64,000 nucleotides of DNA from Multifurca ochricompacta (taxonomy: Eukaryota > Basidiomycota > Agaricomycetes > Russulales > Russulaceae): NCBI GenBank assembly GCA_022496185.1, contig WTXG01000010.1:496001-560000 (forward strand). Reading direction: 5' to 3'. A program made the position numbers and the translations under genes. Within the stretch, counting starts at the first letter, position 1. Every line of letters starts with the position of its first letter. Below, in pieces: positions 11,128-24,000 of this stretch. Under the pieces are notes generated by a model. It searched no databases. It saw only the letters and a program-made list of their open reading frames with translations, and was not told the origin of the DNA.

Positions 11128-11431
11128 CCTTCATGTAAACTTTTTGTTTCCTTATCTTCCTAGCAATAGCGGACTATGCAGCTGTACGAGCCCTGTTGGC
11201 GCTTATCTCAATAGCGCTATTGGTCAAACTAAAAGTGTATGTATCAATACGGATTTAATAAGACAATTTTGTTTTTGGTAGTTCGAGGGGAGGTGGATCA
11301 CAATACAATAACACAACGACAAATGCAACAGCAATAGATACATGATGTACAAAAGGGAGTGGAGGGGGGAGTATTCAGATCGAATAAACGAAGCGAAACG
11401 AACTCTTGATTCTTGAGGGTTTGGGTTGAAA

Positions 11432-13209
11432 TCAAAGGACGAGCGTGGCTGGCGCGTTACGCGTGAAGACACTCACCCACCCTGCACTCGAATTGGCTCC
11501 TTCTTGCACGTGCTCACCACTAGGCACCACCCATGACACGTTCCCGATGATGGCACGTCCGGCTACCACACGCACGTTCACGTTACGTTCCCTCCCGCGT
11601 CCTGCTGGATCCTTGATGATGCCGCCATCACCTTCCTCGTAAAGCAAGGTGGGACGAAAACGAGTCGTCTGGAGTAAAAAACCACCTTCGAAAGCTGGGT
11701 AGAGCGACACGTGCGTTGGCGCGTTTTCAGTGGTCGCGTCTAGGACGAGACGGGAGTCTGGCGGTGCGGTCTTCTTTGAGAATGAGAGGGTGAGAGGTGC
11801 GTTGGTCGTGTGTGCGTAGACGCGAAAGTAGCCTCCCGTGCCTGTGGAAGAGTTGGTGGAGAGTGAGATGGTCGAGTTGAGTGGACTGATGTTGTTCGTT
11901 GTCCCGGGGGGGTTAAGTTGATAAAGTTTCTTCAGACGACGGATGTGCCGCTCACTCACCCATTGGTAGATTTGAGAGAGACCACCGTCGGCTTGCTTGG
12001 GGCAGTATTGTTGGCGTCGAGAGATACATTTATAGGACCGTTCGTTGTGGACAGCTTCAGAAACGCAGTCGCGTTGAAGGATCCTCCGATTTCCCCGTTT
12101 TGGCCTTCGACAATGATGGAATCTCCAACAACGGACTGGTTGAACGCGGCGTAATTGTCAGTTCGAGGACGTATATGAGGCAATGCCATAAATATAAAAA
12201 GTTGGGATTTGTGGATAATAATAATATTAAAAGAACTCACAGTCACCGTGATTGGTCTGTTTGTCGACTTGAGAGTGAACGCATCGAAACGGAACGAAGA
12301 TAGGTCATTAACATCTAGCTCGAATTCGGGCGTGTCTACAGCGAAGGTTGGGAAGTGCCGAGGAGGACGACCTTGCTCCGGGGACGGGAACGTCACGTCG
12401 ACAACGAAGAAGAGACTATCCTTGCGCCTCGGCGGAAGCCAACGGAAAGGAGTCTGGGAATGCGCCCGCCGCAACCCAACCCAAATGAGCATTATGGGGT
12501 CAAAGAAGGGGAGTCGCAACGCACCAAGATCGCCACACCGTTGCCTTCATTTTCGCGCATAACGAGGCAGACCTTAGCCGTGGAAAGGGCCTTTCGGTCA
12601 TGATAATGGGCAAACACATTGACCCTCAAATCTTTTACCTCCGACGATTGATGAACTCGGACGATACCAGAGGATAAGGAACCTCTCGAAATTAGGAATA
12701 GAGCCTTTGCATCGACGGGGAAATTAAATTTGACGCTTTCCCACGACAGGGACGGGTCAGGGTAAGGAAATGGGAGAGGGGGGTTCACATCATTTGAGGG
12801 CCGCTCCCAGCTGATACATTCTACGATGTTGTCACCCGCGAGAGCAGCTAGCTCGACATTGGTCTGGAGATAATAACAGCTCTAGTTGGTTACCACTCAA
12901 AAAAGGAGGGTGGAAGGGCCCGTGATGACAACGGATGACGCACGGTAAACCAGGTTTGATAAGTGGAGAGAATAGCCTCAGTGGCGAGGAGGCAATTCAA
13001 GATAATCATGACCAAATCGCGAACAAAAACACCATCTTGAAGCGGCTTGAAGCGATTTCTCGCCGCCGCGTACGAGGGAAGAGAAGGGGGATGTATGGAT
13101 TATCCATTCCGTAGACGTAGTCTGAATAAACGGGCTGCTCAGAATAGTTGGGGAGGTCAGAAGACTGGTATTCGTTCTTAAACGAGGCGGCGTTGGCGTT
13201 GGCATCCAT
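11432..13209 (-). CDS. DUF7330-like membrane-anchored protein (frame broken at a C run)
   Basis: The start is the ATG at 13209 (MDANANAASFKNEYQSSDLP). A single membrane segment follows the N-terminal tail (VRDLVMIILNCLLATEAIL, about 13020-12960). The next exon starts TNVELAALAGDNIVEC. Later exons join cleanly: one GTGCGT...CCCAG intron gives GVAIL then TPFRWLPPRRKDS, one GTGAGT...ACCAG intron gives ITVTS then VVGDSIIVEG, and the last gives STNG then PLNSTISLST. The outer part is beta-rich, with repeated TTNGP/TTNAP-like turns and N-glycosylation sites, and ends FTRNAPATLVL. Between YIP (about 13094) and the membrane segment the frame shifts by one at a run of five C (minus strand). The family is common in Agaricomycetes and has no known function. 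Confidence 0.75.
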
Positions 13210-14377
13210 GAGTGAGTGTGAGTATAGGGGGGGAGGGGGTGAAGCTGAAGCTATAACTGGACTGGAAAGAAGTGTGTGAGAGATTCCTGCCGTGCCGTGC
13301 TGGCGTGTCGCTGCAGTCGTACTAGATTGTCGTATTAGATTTAGATTAGAACCTTGTACCTAGAAAGGACAGTAGGCTGCGCCATAGCCATAGCACAGCA
13401 CTCAACCGCCTGGTTCTGGGGGGCGGTACTGTATTTGGACAGGTTCCGCGCCCGCAGGGAGTTTTCCGCGCTGTAAATAAATATTTGAGTTGCACAAAAG
13501 TTAGTTAGTTAGAATCCCAATCCCCTTGGGAAGAAAGAAAGAAAGGTTAACGTCAGCTTGCTGTCACCTGTCGCCTCCTCCTCCTCGTGAGTGAGTGGGT
13601 CAAGTCAAGTTGAAGGGTCAACGTCAACGTTATTTCATATGATTGTCACAAGTCACGGGACTGATTACATATTGGCTCCAGGTTGAAGGGAGGGTCTTGT
13701 CTAGACTTCTAGGGAGAAGGAGTGAAGGAAAAGGGAGGGAGAAGAAAGTATCATCTCAGTATCTCAGCCTCAGCCTCATCGCCCATCGCCTCAATCAGTG
13801 ACTCCGGAAATCGTCTGTCAACTACTGAACATGCTCCACGAGATTCTTAGCCCTGTCTAGCTTTTGTCTCGATCTCTTGCTATCTGGGTCCAAAGTCCGC
13901 GACATTTCGGAAGCGCACGTTCGAACTGTCTTTCACCGCCCGCCCATCAATGACGATTATTGTTAAATCTGTCTTTATCATCAAGATTAGAGTAGTGCTG
14001 CAGCAGCGAGATGGCTCATATGGACACATAGTGGCGACAATGCTGACCATTCAGCTTACTTGGCCTGAGCTCACCGTGGTCCACGGATCGGAGGAAAATT
14101 AAGACGGAAAATATCGGAAAAGAAGGAATCGCAGTAAGCAGCCTTGGACAAAGGGAGGCCAAACAACGTTCTCGGCTTCAAACAGGCACACCCGGAAGCA
14201 TGCCCGGGACATCTACTGATTATAGTCCGTCACATGAAACGAAGAATACACTGGACGCATCGGACAAACGGACATCAGTTTGAAAGCGGGCGTGGGTCAT
14301 ACATTCATATGTATACCCAAGTGAGTGTGCGATCTGGTTCTCAGGACCATTTAACTTAACCTCTGACTCTGACCACT
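13210..14377. other. Divergent intergenic region between the DUF7330-like and CBM21 genes
   Basis: The two flanking genes are transcribed away from it, so it should contain both promoters. It has C/T-rich and tandem TTAGTTAGTTAG bits near 13500 and GTCAAGTCAAG/GTCAACGTCAACG near 13600. I see no open frame with family resemblance. Confidence 0.5.
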
Positions 14378-15582
14378 ATGCCTTACGTTCCAGTTGCAAC
14401 ATTGACTGAGGTAGACGATCGTCTGAAACTATCAGCTACAATCCCACTAACGCATTCTCTCATGTCTTCATCCACTTTTATATCACGCCCCCAGTTCGCA
14501 TCAAATTGCCCAAATCGAAAGGGCTTTCCATTTTCACTATCTCCCAAGTCTCCTCCACACGGCCTGTTGCCACTCCAGCACAAGCTCATCACAAGTCCAC
14601 ACTCGTCGGACCAACCTTGAAGCCATCACTCAAATGCTCCGGCTCCTGGGGTCATACAAGGACAACCTCTACGCCAAGCGCACGCAATCATCGTACTCAC
14701 ACCTACCCGTCAAGTCGGAAGAGCGTTCGTTTCAAGGACAAAGACGGCGAGTTGGAGTCTATCTGTCTCTTTCGCTCCACCGGACGACCATCCTCTATCT
14801 TTCGTTCCCATTCTGACACGGAAACTGAGACTGAGCCGGAAAATGCCCCAGCAGCGATGGGACCACTACAGCGTTGCGCTGGCACCGTGCTTCTCAGGGT
14901 CACTGACGCAACGCCCATCCCTTCGTTATGTACCCCACCTGACGCGAACGTCCGCCTCGAGTCCATCTCGCTTTTACCTGCACGGCCCCCACTACTCCGT
15001 GGCACCATGTGCGTGCGTAACGTTGCCTACGAGAAACGCGTCATAGTGCGCTTTACGACAGACAGTTGGATCACCGTCTCCGAGATGCAAGCACAGTACG
15101 TTGGCCCTGCCGCGCTCGGCAGTGGTAGCGGCCGTGGGGTTGACGGCGTGTGGGATTGGGACCGGGATTGGGACCGGTTCGCGTTTACGATATCTCTAGA
15201 GTCGAAGGTGAGACCACGCGCGACGCCGTTACCGATTACGTTCATTTGTGCTGTGCACTATATTGTTCCGGACGTCGGAGAATGGTGGGACAACAATGGT
15301 GGTGATGATTTCCGGATCGTCCTTAGCCCCTTCCCCATCCCTGGGAAAAGTAATACGCTACCGCTACCACGCGTTGGTCTTACCACCACCACCACCGTCA
15401 TGAACAACTCACCGTTCATGGACGCCACAGCGGGAACAGTTCCTTGTCGATCATCTCGGGTTGTAGCGCGTCGTACGACAAACACCCCAGCCACAATGGC
15501 TTACGTACAGAAGACCACACTTACGAAATACGTCACACCTGTACCTCCGGCGGGGACGAATCGGTGGTTTCACTTTATCTGA
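14378..15582 (+). CDS. CBM21 protein phosphatase 1 regulatory (glycogen-targeting) subunit, Gac1-like
   Basis: The core frame is open from 14410 to the stop at 15582. It carries a PP1-docking RVxF-type motif, KSVRFKDKDGE (about 14720), and a C-terminal CBM21 domain. In the CBM21 domain ANVRLESISL, LRGTMCVRNVAYEKRVIVRFT, DRFAFTISLES and EWWDNNGGDDFRIVL all match the family in order. Such proteins bring PP1 to glycogen and activate glycogen synthase. No ATG exists in this frame before residue 118 or so. An ATG at 14378 (MPYVPVATLTE) opens the neighbouring frame and runs to a five-C run at about 14488-14492, where one extra base would join the two frames. A weak intron 14421-14494 is the alternative. 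The acidic TETETEPE stretch links the two domains. Confidence 0.8.
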
Positions 15583-16126
15583 AGGTCCCCCCGGGCTCCG
15601 ACGAAAACTCCATGTACGATAGGAAAAGTGGTGACGAGGGAGCGCGACCGAGGGTGAGGACGAGGAGGGGGGGGGGGTTAGATGGGTTCGTTTTTTTTGT
15701 CATTCATGTCCGCCGTGTTTTTTTTTGTTTTGTTTTACGGAAACAAACTAAAAAAAACTAACGTTTATTTCAAAGATTAAAGAGATTGTATTTGTATGTT
15801 AGCCTTCTTTGTTGTCTCTGTTAACTGACTAGTTAACTAACTATACGTTCCTTATGACACACACCGCCATTCCATCATTCGAAATAACTGCGATCCTTTT
15901 TTCCCCGCAGTTCCCTTCCTATCATCTTATGTTTTAACGATTTGCGATGCGAAGCGCTTTCGTCGAAAAAAAATAATTGTACAATTAGTTGCCCTGCGCG
16001 AATGGGCTGCTTCGTCTCTTTCCTGTCTCGTTCTTTGTTACCCGCCCGCCTTGCCATTCACGTGCACGCGACATAAAAAATCAGCGGGACGCGGAGATAG
16101 TTCTACTCGGCGCTGGCCCCCCGCAT
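15583..16126. other. Convergent 3' region between CBM21 and DUF6533 genes
   Basis: Both neighbours end here. It holds a G11 run near 15670, T-rich tracts and AT-rich sequence near 15730-15800 that fit 3' UTRs and polyadenylation regions. No gene is seen. Confidence 0.5.
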
Positions 16127-17954
16127 TTAGTTGTCGGATGACAAGAGAGGGGAGGGAAAAGGAGAAACAGAAACAGAAACAAGGCTTCTAGTTCCGAGGC
16201 TGCTGCCTGTCATCCTTCTTCCTCCTCCTCGTCCTTGTTCTCGTCCTTGCCCGACCCCGACCCCGACCCCGACCGGAACCGGTAAAGCCGCCTGAAATCT
16301 CCGTTCCGATTCTATGGTTATCGGCAGTCCCGCCTTAGCGGAGTTTTGCGCACGGAGATTTAACACGAGACGGGACACGAGGGTGGTGGAAAGCCTGTCA
16401 ATCAAATCCATACGAATCAGTTTTTTTTGGTTTTTTCTATGAAAGCAGGTAATCCGAGAAGAAATTGTCGGAAGCCAGAATATATAATATATAAAAGAGG
16501 AAGAAAGGACGAACACGTTTGTAAGATTGGTGGAGATGCCTTTAAGCATTGGCTGCGTGAGAGAGAGAGAATATATGTGTGTGTGAAAAAGGGGTCAAGT
16601 ACTCAGTAATGCTTGATAACGAACTGGAGCAAACTAGGGAGGAGACGTAGGTTGATTGTCATTAGATAAATGATGAAGGAAGGGAGAGGAAGGGGCGTAC
16701 TCGAAGCGTCATGATATTCGCTAGGTTCACGATGAACAGTGCCCTTTATCAGTGGGAAAGTCAGGGTATTATCGACAAACAGATGGGGCTTTCCGTACGA
16801 GTAATATATGGTCCCTGAGATGGATCGTGAGGTTAAGTGAGTGTAATACTTATCAGACGACGTACCATCGCGAACGATCACATCCAAGAGCCGTATGCCT
16901 CTCCCCATCGTAACCGCTTTGAACAGGGTGAGAGAGAAAATCACGCTGTCAAAGACGAGTACGCCGGTCCAGGCTAAAGCAGCAACTGATCTCGTCGCCC
17001 CCTGGTCATTACAGAGCCACAGCTCGGAGAATCGCTACAACTTACATTTACCCCTGATAAAGTAAGTAATATCATGTGATGTAAGGACACAGCACATACC
17101 CTTCAGGTGGCATGAATTGATGGCATTCTGGGATACTGGTTATAACATTTATCGTTTCGACCTTGGCGCGACGACTCCCGACCATCGCCCACTTTTTAAA
17201 AACGAAAACGGAGTCGTAAGGCATGCTGAGTTTTTCAAAAAAAAATGAAGACATACACATCCTGTGAGAATTGACGCTGCGCCAACAAAGACGAGAAATC
17301 CCAGGATGCGGCGACTTCTGCCATACAATGCGTAGACGCGAACCAGGCAGATGACTTCATGGAAAGGGTGTATCAGAAGGGGTAGGGAGATGAGCACAAC
17401 GTGTGTGTGAAGGACATACCGCCAGCGAGGAACTGCAACGCCATCCCAAAAATCTCATGATATACATGCAGAGCCTGACAACTGTATCCCATGAGCTCCT
17501 TGTTCTACGTATCATGTGGTGACGTGGTAACTTACAGCTGCAGTTGGTCAGGTTCAGTTTAGTTGCAGCTAACTTCAAATCAGGGACGCACGTCAGGGGT
17601 CTTTTGAGCCATATACGATGCAAGCAGCGGAATGTGTCCTATTATTGGGAGATAACGATTAAGAATACACGCCGATGTGAACAGCCCCAGCTTGTTGTAT
17701 GGCGGCCACAAGAACTCGATTTCCCAGTGTAGAGTGATCGCATAGTCATAATACAATATCACTGGGGAATCGAGATTTAGAGAGGAAAGTCACTGAGATG
17801 AGAGGGGAGATGAGCTCACCTGAGGCACAAAGATCGACGACAGAGTTGAGGTATCTAGGATGGATGAGGGGGTCAATGACGAAGCGCCCATGGGCAGAAC
17901 CACTTACATATATTTCGCGGCGTGTGGGCCGACTATGATGTCCGCCGGGGACAT
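16127..17954 (-). CDS. DUF6533 domain-containing integral membrane protein
   Basis: The start is the ATG at 17954 (MSPADIIVGPHAAKY). Splicing at GTAAGT (17909) and GTGAGC gives KYIYLNSVVDLCAS then VILYYDYAITLHWEIEFLW, the family's hallmark N-terminal helix with YDY and WP. Further exons carry membrane helices, including EVICLVRVYALYGRSRRILG (about 17350) and AWTGVLVFDSVIFSLTLFKA (about 16950). The C-terminal exons give MLKGISTNLTN (about 16540) and LSTTLVSRLVLNLR (about 16400), the last family motif. A Gly/Val/Arg-rich tail ends at 16127. About seven membrane segments are expected. The function of this large Agaricomycete family is unknown. Exact middle and late exon edges are uncertain. Confidence 0.8.
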
Positions 17955-19504
17955 AGCAAGCTCAACCAGCGAGCACGTTGATTACCAGATCCAACGCTTG
18001 TCTTCTCAAGAAAGGAAGTGAGCCCACAACGCTTGAGCGCAGACTATATACTGCATCACCCTCCACGGTGCGCCGCCCAAGGCCAGTAACCATGGATTTG
18101 CATTAATGCCATACGTAATCGAGGGAATCTACGGCACGTTGTGCCTAAGCCGATTTGAAGCATTATTTATGAGCGTCTCGGCAAGTGAAACCAATGAATG
18201 GGGCGATTTCAAAAACACCAGGATGATGGGATCACTCTCTGGGCCTATTAGTTTGTGTTTGTGCGGTTGTCTTGGAGAACTTGTGATCTGCCAGGAGCTC
18301 AACATACCATAGACTGACAGCTTGAGCGTGATGATGATGTGCATCTATCTAGTATAGGATTACATATTACGCAGAAGCAGAAGCATCATCAGGATCAGGA
18401 CCTGAGAGTTTCAATGCATCGCATAACATCAAGTATCATCATGACATGAGTCGACGGCCGTGCTAGCTTGGCCGTGCTAGCCTTATCACGTGATCACGTA
18501 GGAAGCGCAACACTGCCCTTGGGCCAAGCGTGTCGGTTGGACGAGAGGACGAGAGCAGAGAGATGACAAGGCCCGCCCTGGCACCCATTTAACGACGTAT
18601 ACACGGGGGATAAACATCGGCCCATTGGTCCGGGCAAGAAGAGAGCACTAGGCAAGGTGGACCGCATGACCCACCTCAAAACTCCAACGTCTGAACATAT
18701 ATTGGAAATGGAAATGAAATGAACCTCGTTTCTCTCTTTGCTATCTATTTCGAGAGGTTGTCTGGCTCTTTCATCTCTGAGTCACCTTTAATCACGCTCA
18801 CAGGTGTCAGTGGGTTGCTTGTTGGGTGCCACTCGGCCAAGGCCGACGAGCGGGGATTTTATTCTGCCGTAAAGGAGCGCAACCACAGCCTCATCTGATA
18901 GTTATATAGGATGACTGAACATGAGGACGATCAATGATCTTGTCATGGTGGATGAACCGAACAGCCCCGCGATAAGCGATCCAGAACGTGCTGTGCAGGC
19001 TCTGATTAATTTAGGATATTAGTCAGTCCGCTGAACAAGGTTACACTTGCTACACTTACACACTCACAATGAAGACGACCTACACTTGCTACACTTACAC
19101 TCACAATGAGACGACATTACATGTTCCATGCGGGTCTCATAATGAACTCTTCTTCTCTCCATCTGCGCTGGTGTTAATTCCTGGATGTTTTCATAACTTA
19201 TAGAGAGTGTACGTCTAGGCTCACTCTAGGCCAGGGGGGGGAAAGACATTGGACTCACATGATGATATGAAAGGTTCGAGAGCTGTTATTGCACGGTTCT
19301 GGGCGTGACGGGACCAATATCATGGTCATGTGACCTGAAGACAGGGGATCTCGGTCTTGGCTCACCCGACCACCACACCCAGTCCACCATTCATCCACTC
19401 AGTCCTCAGTACATATTAGATGATCTGTACACACATATATATACACGTATGGCTCCGCACTATGATATTGATACCTTACTCTTCATACTTTCATCTCTTC
19501 TACA
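17955..19504. other. Intergenic region upstream of DUF6533 and ADH genes, with a short tandem duplication
   Basis: It separates divergent genes and so should hold both promoters. CACATATATATACACG at about 19432-19447 is a TATA-like element 58-73 bp before the ADH start. A near-perfect tandem duplication (CTACACTTGCTACACTTACAC...CACAATGA) lies at 19041-19116. A repeated GCTAGCTTGGCCGTGCTAGCC lies at 18461-18482. No gene is recognised. Confidence 0.5.
19041..19116. repeat. Short tandem duplication upstream of the ADH gene
   Basis: Two roughly 38 bp units each read about ACACTTGCTACACTTACAC(AC)TCACAATGA(A)GACGAC. They differ by a two-base and a one-base indel. It is about 400 bp before the alcohol dehydrogenase start. 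Confidence 0.8.
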
Positions 19505-21076
19505 ATGTCGTATAACATCCCAAAAACGCAAAAGGCTGCCATCGTTGAATCACACGACGCACCCATACACATCAAGGACGACCATCCGGTAAGGCAGCCA
19601 GAGGAGCTCGCCCCCGGAGAGTGTCTCATAAAGTTGGACTGCACTGGCGTGTGTCACACTGACCTCCACGCCCGCAAAGGCGACTGGCCACTTCCTTCCA
19701 AACTTCCGCTCATCGGAGGGCATGAAGGCGTAGGCAAAATTGTTGCCATCGGCGCCCACACCGTTAGCTCCCCTGTCAACATCGGTGATCGTGTCGGCAT
19801 CAAGTGGCTTGCAGACTCATGTCTACAATGTGAACAGTGCCGCAAAGGCTTAGAACAAAGTACGTCCCTATTAATTCATTCATTCATTATATATTTCTCG
19901 TCATTCACATTTACACCGTAGGTTGTGCCAAGGCCAAGCTCAGTGGGTACACCGTGGATGGAACTTTCTCCCAATATGTGGTATAAATCCTCCTTTTAAC
20001 ATCTTACTCCCTCCTTTCCGTGTCAGTAATCAGCGATTTTTAGGTTTCCTATGTCTCCCACGTCACCCCCATCCCTCCAAATCTGAGCAGCGAAGAGGCA
20101 GCTTCTTTTCTTTGTGCAGTATGTAATTGCTTTTTTGGCTACTAAACCAGAGCGAATGTTGATGATTGGAGTTGCACAGGGTGTCACTGTATATCGTGCG
20201 CTAAAGTACAGCAAGACAAACCCGGGCGACTGGGTCGTTATTCCTGGAGCAGGTGGCGGTCTTGGACATCTCGGTCCGTGCGCTTCCCTTCACCGCATGT
20301 TCTATCTCATAGGAAATGCCTTTCAGCCGTTCAGTATGCTACGAATGCCTTTGGACTCCGAGTTGTAGCTGTTGGTTAGTTACTTGGGCTCCCTTTCACT
20401 TGGCCCATCCCTCATGATGTCGTCTAGACACCGGGGAGGAAAAGAAGAAGCTATGCTTGGAGCTCGGCGCAGAGAAATGGATAGACTTCCGGGAGTCCAA
20501 GGACCTCGTAAAGGATATCAAGGACGCTGCAGGTGGTGACGGTCCGCATGCTGCACTTGTTTCGGCAGCGAGTGTAAGTCTTCGGATCGATGAACATGTC
20601 ATACAATGGGCATAACCCAACACTTGGTTTTTCATAGAGCTCCGCATACGAGCAGGCGGTCGACTATCTTCGTCCTGGCGGCTCACTTTTAGTCGTCGGC
20701 CTTCCCGGAAAGGCCCAGATTGGCGCGCCCATCTTCTGGACGGTGGTCAAGAGTATCAACATCATTGGTTCCTACGTTGGGTGCGCATCCCGTTGTCCCT
20801 CCGCGTCTTGTGTGGCCGGAGTGGTTAATTATTATTTTTGGTTTTGAATCTTGCCCCAGTAACCGCCAAGATGCGCGTGAAGCTCTAGAAATTGCTGCCT
20901 TGGGCAAGGCTAAGTGTTATTTGGCACTCAAACCATTGTCCGCGCTGTCCGAGTACGTGATAACATAGAACTTCTGGGAGGTTCTCATCCGCTGATTGTT
21001 CCGCTTCTTCTTTAGAGTCTACGAAGGCATGGAGCAGGGAACTGTGGTTGGACGTGTTGTATTAAGTATGACATGA
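19505..21076 (+). CDS. Zinc-dependent alcohol dehydrogenase (ADH1-like, MDR family)
   Basis: Nine exons: 19505-19859, 19922-19980, 20044-20118, 20180-20273, 20327-20374, 20428-20573, 20638-20780, 20860-20952, 21016-21076. They give 357 residues, the usual length of fungal ADH. Catalytic zinc ligands are in GVCHTDLHARKGD and LIGGHEGVGKIVA. The structural zinc cysteines are CLQCEQC plus the Cys after the first junction (SCAKAKLSGYTVDG). The cofactor loop is GAGGGLGHLAVQYA, and the acidic residue in LRVVAVDTGEEK suggests NAD(H) preference. The enzyme should interconvert ethanol or similar primary alcohols and aldehydes in the cytosol. The protein ends VGRVVLSMT. No key residue is missing. Confidence 0.93.
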
Positions 21077-24000
21077 ATGGGGGCGGCTATCGACTACTCC
21101 GAAGGATCGGCCTTATCTATTGTGTAGAGAAGTTCCAGCAACAGTGTAATGAATTTTACGGCGATCAGTTTTGTAAACGAACGAAGTCTTCGGGTGCCGT
21201 ATATTGACAGACATGCTTATGCATTCTAGCCGTTGCATTGCGTTACAACCAAGGACAACAGGAGATCAACGAGCGAGAATGAAATTGTTTTTTGTTTTCA
21301 TCGATTCTATGAAAGAAAAAGTTACATACATCTCGTTTATGTTTTTACAACGCACATGTTGTTCATATACGTAAACGGCATGAGCACTAGGGCCCTGAGC
21401 ATCTGTATCTCCCGTATCGACCCGAATTCCTAATTTCGGATCTGTAGTGTTGCGAGGCGCCTCGGGGTGCATCGCTCCGTGGTTGCGCGCTTGTCCGCCA
21501 GCTATGTCAACTTCTTGCTCGCTCGTCCTTCCCACCATCTACTAAAAACAAAAACAAAAATCAGTTATTCAAGGCTCGCAAGGATTAAGATCTTTAGCTT
21601 GGTTCGTAAAGAGTTTGGCAAGACATGGGACGACTACCAGTGGAGTTGAAACTTGGACTTGGACTTGGGGACCCGAGCATCGAGCAGTTGAGTTGAGTTT
21701 GGTGTGGAGTATAATACACATTTGGGGTTTACGGGCACAAGTTTCTGCCAGCGCGCACGCTTTTTTTGTTTTGTTTTTCAGACAATCAATTTACTGGATT
21801 TTTGACAAGCTTGAACATATTTCGCGTTGTAGTTTCCACACGCTCCCAGTTTTAGTTCTCCGGCATCAATTTTGCCTGTAGCAAGTTACCCGCGTAGAGT
21901 ACCGCAAATCAAGAAGCTGAAAAGAGACCAGCCAGCGATCAAACAACATAGTTCAGGTCTTTCAATAGCTAGCTAGCCATGAATTCGTGTTTCCACTGCG
22001 CGGTGAAACGAAGAGACAGAGATACAAACTCTCCTTGCCATGTACACCCCAGAAGGAACGTGAGGACATGCACAATAAGAATTCTTATTTATGTCTAACA
22101 CTTCCAAAAAAAAATCGCGTAGTTGGTTATTTATTTTCACTCGAGTTCACCTCCAGACCTTGCCTTTCTTTGTAGACGTGTCAAATGATCTTACTGTAAT
22201 GGATGAAGGAAGACTTTTCAACATGTTCCATGCTCCATGAAATATCATCCACGTTGCCTGCGTTGATGCTGATCGAAAACACAAAGGACAATAGTGAACG
22301 GATCTGATAAAAAGGTCTTGTATCGGAACGTTCAAATGTCAATGGTAAAAAAGGCGACTCTTACTACCGGGTGATCGTACAAGACCCCTTCGTGCGGTCA
22401 TCAAGAGTACATCGACGATCGTCCACTCTACTCTCGTACTGGGAGCAATCCAGCTCCACCGATTACACCTATTGAAAGGTGTGCACGTGCTCGATTCATC
22501 CTTCACAATCATTCCGGTCGCTCCGTGTAAAGGTATCTTGGAGCACAGAACAAGCGCTGTGATACAAACACGTAGGCGATCCGATCGCAATGTTGCTCCA
22601 GCGCTGGCATGCCAGAGAGAGACGGCACAGTTCGCAATCGGTAAAAGAGAAGAGCCCCAGTCACAGACAGCTCCAGTGATTTGTTCTTGCTTTGAAGAAC
22701 CCTGTTGACCACCTCCATGGCTCTGAGCAGTAGGGATTTAGCGTGTCCTCACTTGAATGGATTACCGAATGTCGGTATACTCCTTGATGTCATCTATGCT
22801 TGATGATCTCAGATATTTCTGCTACCGTTTCACAGACGGCCAAGCCGCGCAGCCTGGTGGGGATGAGTGCGCTCACTTTATCCTTGAGTTCTTTCGTGAC
22901 GTGGGCCCGTTGACAACATACACATCATGCCTCTGACGCCATAAAAAAGTCCTGACTTTCTTTGGGCTACAACCTTCTCTTTGGGGAAGGGGAAGCCACA
23001 TTGCGCACGGAATCCGTGATATCGTCACGGAGACTGACGACTGAGGTGCTCTTCAATGACGAAGCTGCTCTTCGGGGGGTGGGAAGCATGTTAATCACAT
23101 GAAAAAGTTACTTGTTTTGCGGTAAGTCTGAAGAGATACGAAGGAAATGGGATGAAGTCCGCGGAGCAGTGTCACAGTATCGCTGGCGCTCATTGATGAT
23201 GAGGTCCGCCGGCCCGCCAGCAAAAGGTCAAAGATTTAGTCCGCTGGTCAATGTTGGGTGATATTTTACTGGATGAGCGCTCGTTGATGATCCTTTATGC
23301 ATTTTCCCACTTGGCCCTTGAGGTAAAATTTATCATAAAATTGCGTAAATAAAGGAGTAATGCCAGAAGGTCAGGGCACACTGCAGTCTAGCCATATCGA
23401 CGACAATCACTTTCCGGTAACTCATCTTCAAGTTGTCTCCGCGTTCTTTCCATCTTCATCCCTCCCCCTTAGAAAACTTCGCGATTTCGATTTATTGGCA
23501 ATAATAGATAGGCGCCGCGTTACGATATTAAAAATATTCAATTGATTCGTATTCTATCTCCAACCCTATTCAATTGGTTCTGCCGAGCGCCCACCCCGCC
23601 TGATCATGAACCTAGCCCCCAGCAGGTACACCATTCCAGTATCACCGTCCGTGCAGCCTCGGCAGTGTAAATCTCGACATATTTTCTCTAAATCCCGGTC
23701 ATGGCATAACATAACTACTCGGTAGGCATGCACTGATAAACCAGCGCCAACTGATGAGGCCGATATCGGAAAAGACAGACAGGAGCCCAGCTGACATTGG
23801 ATTGAGCGAAAATCGCTAAGGGTTGGCTCGGGTCCACGACAAAGTTTAGGCTCGAATTCTAGTAAACAGATTGCCACAGGAGTCTGCCCCCCCAGTTGAG
23901 TTGCCCCGTGCGGGGAGTGGGGTAGCGTTTTAAAATAAGCCGTCACGAGTCTCAGGTATACACTGGTTTTGAGATGATTTTTATGTCCCCATGACCCACA

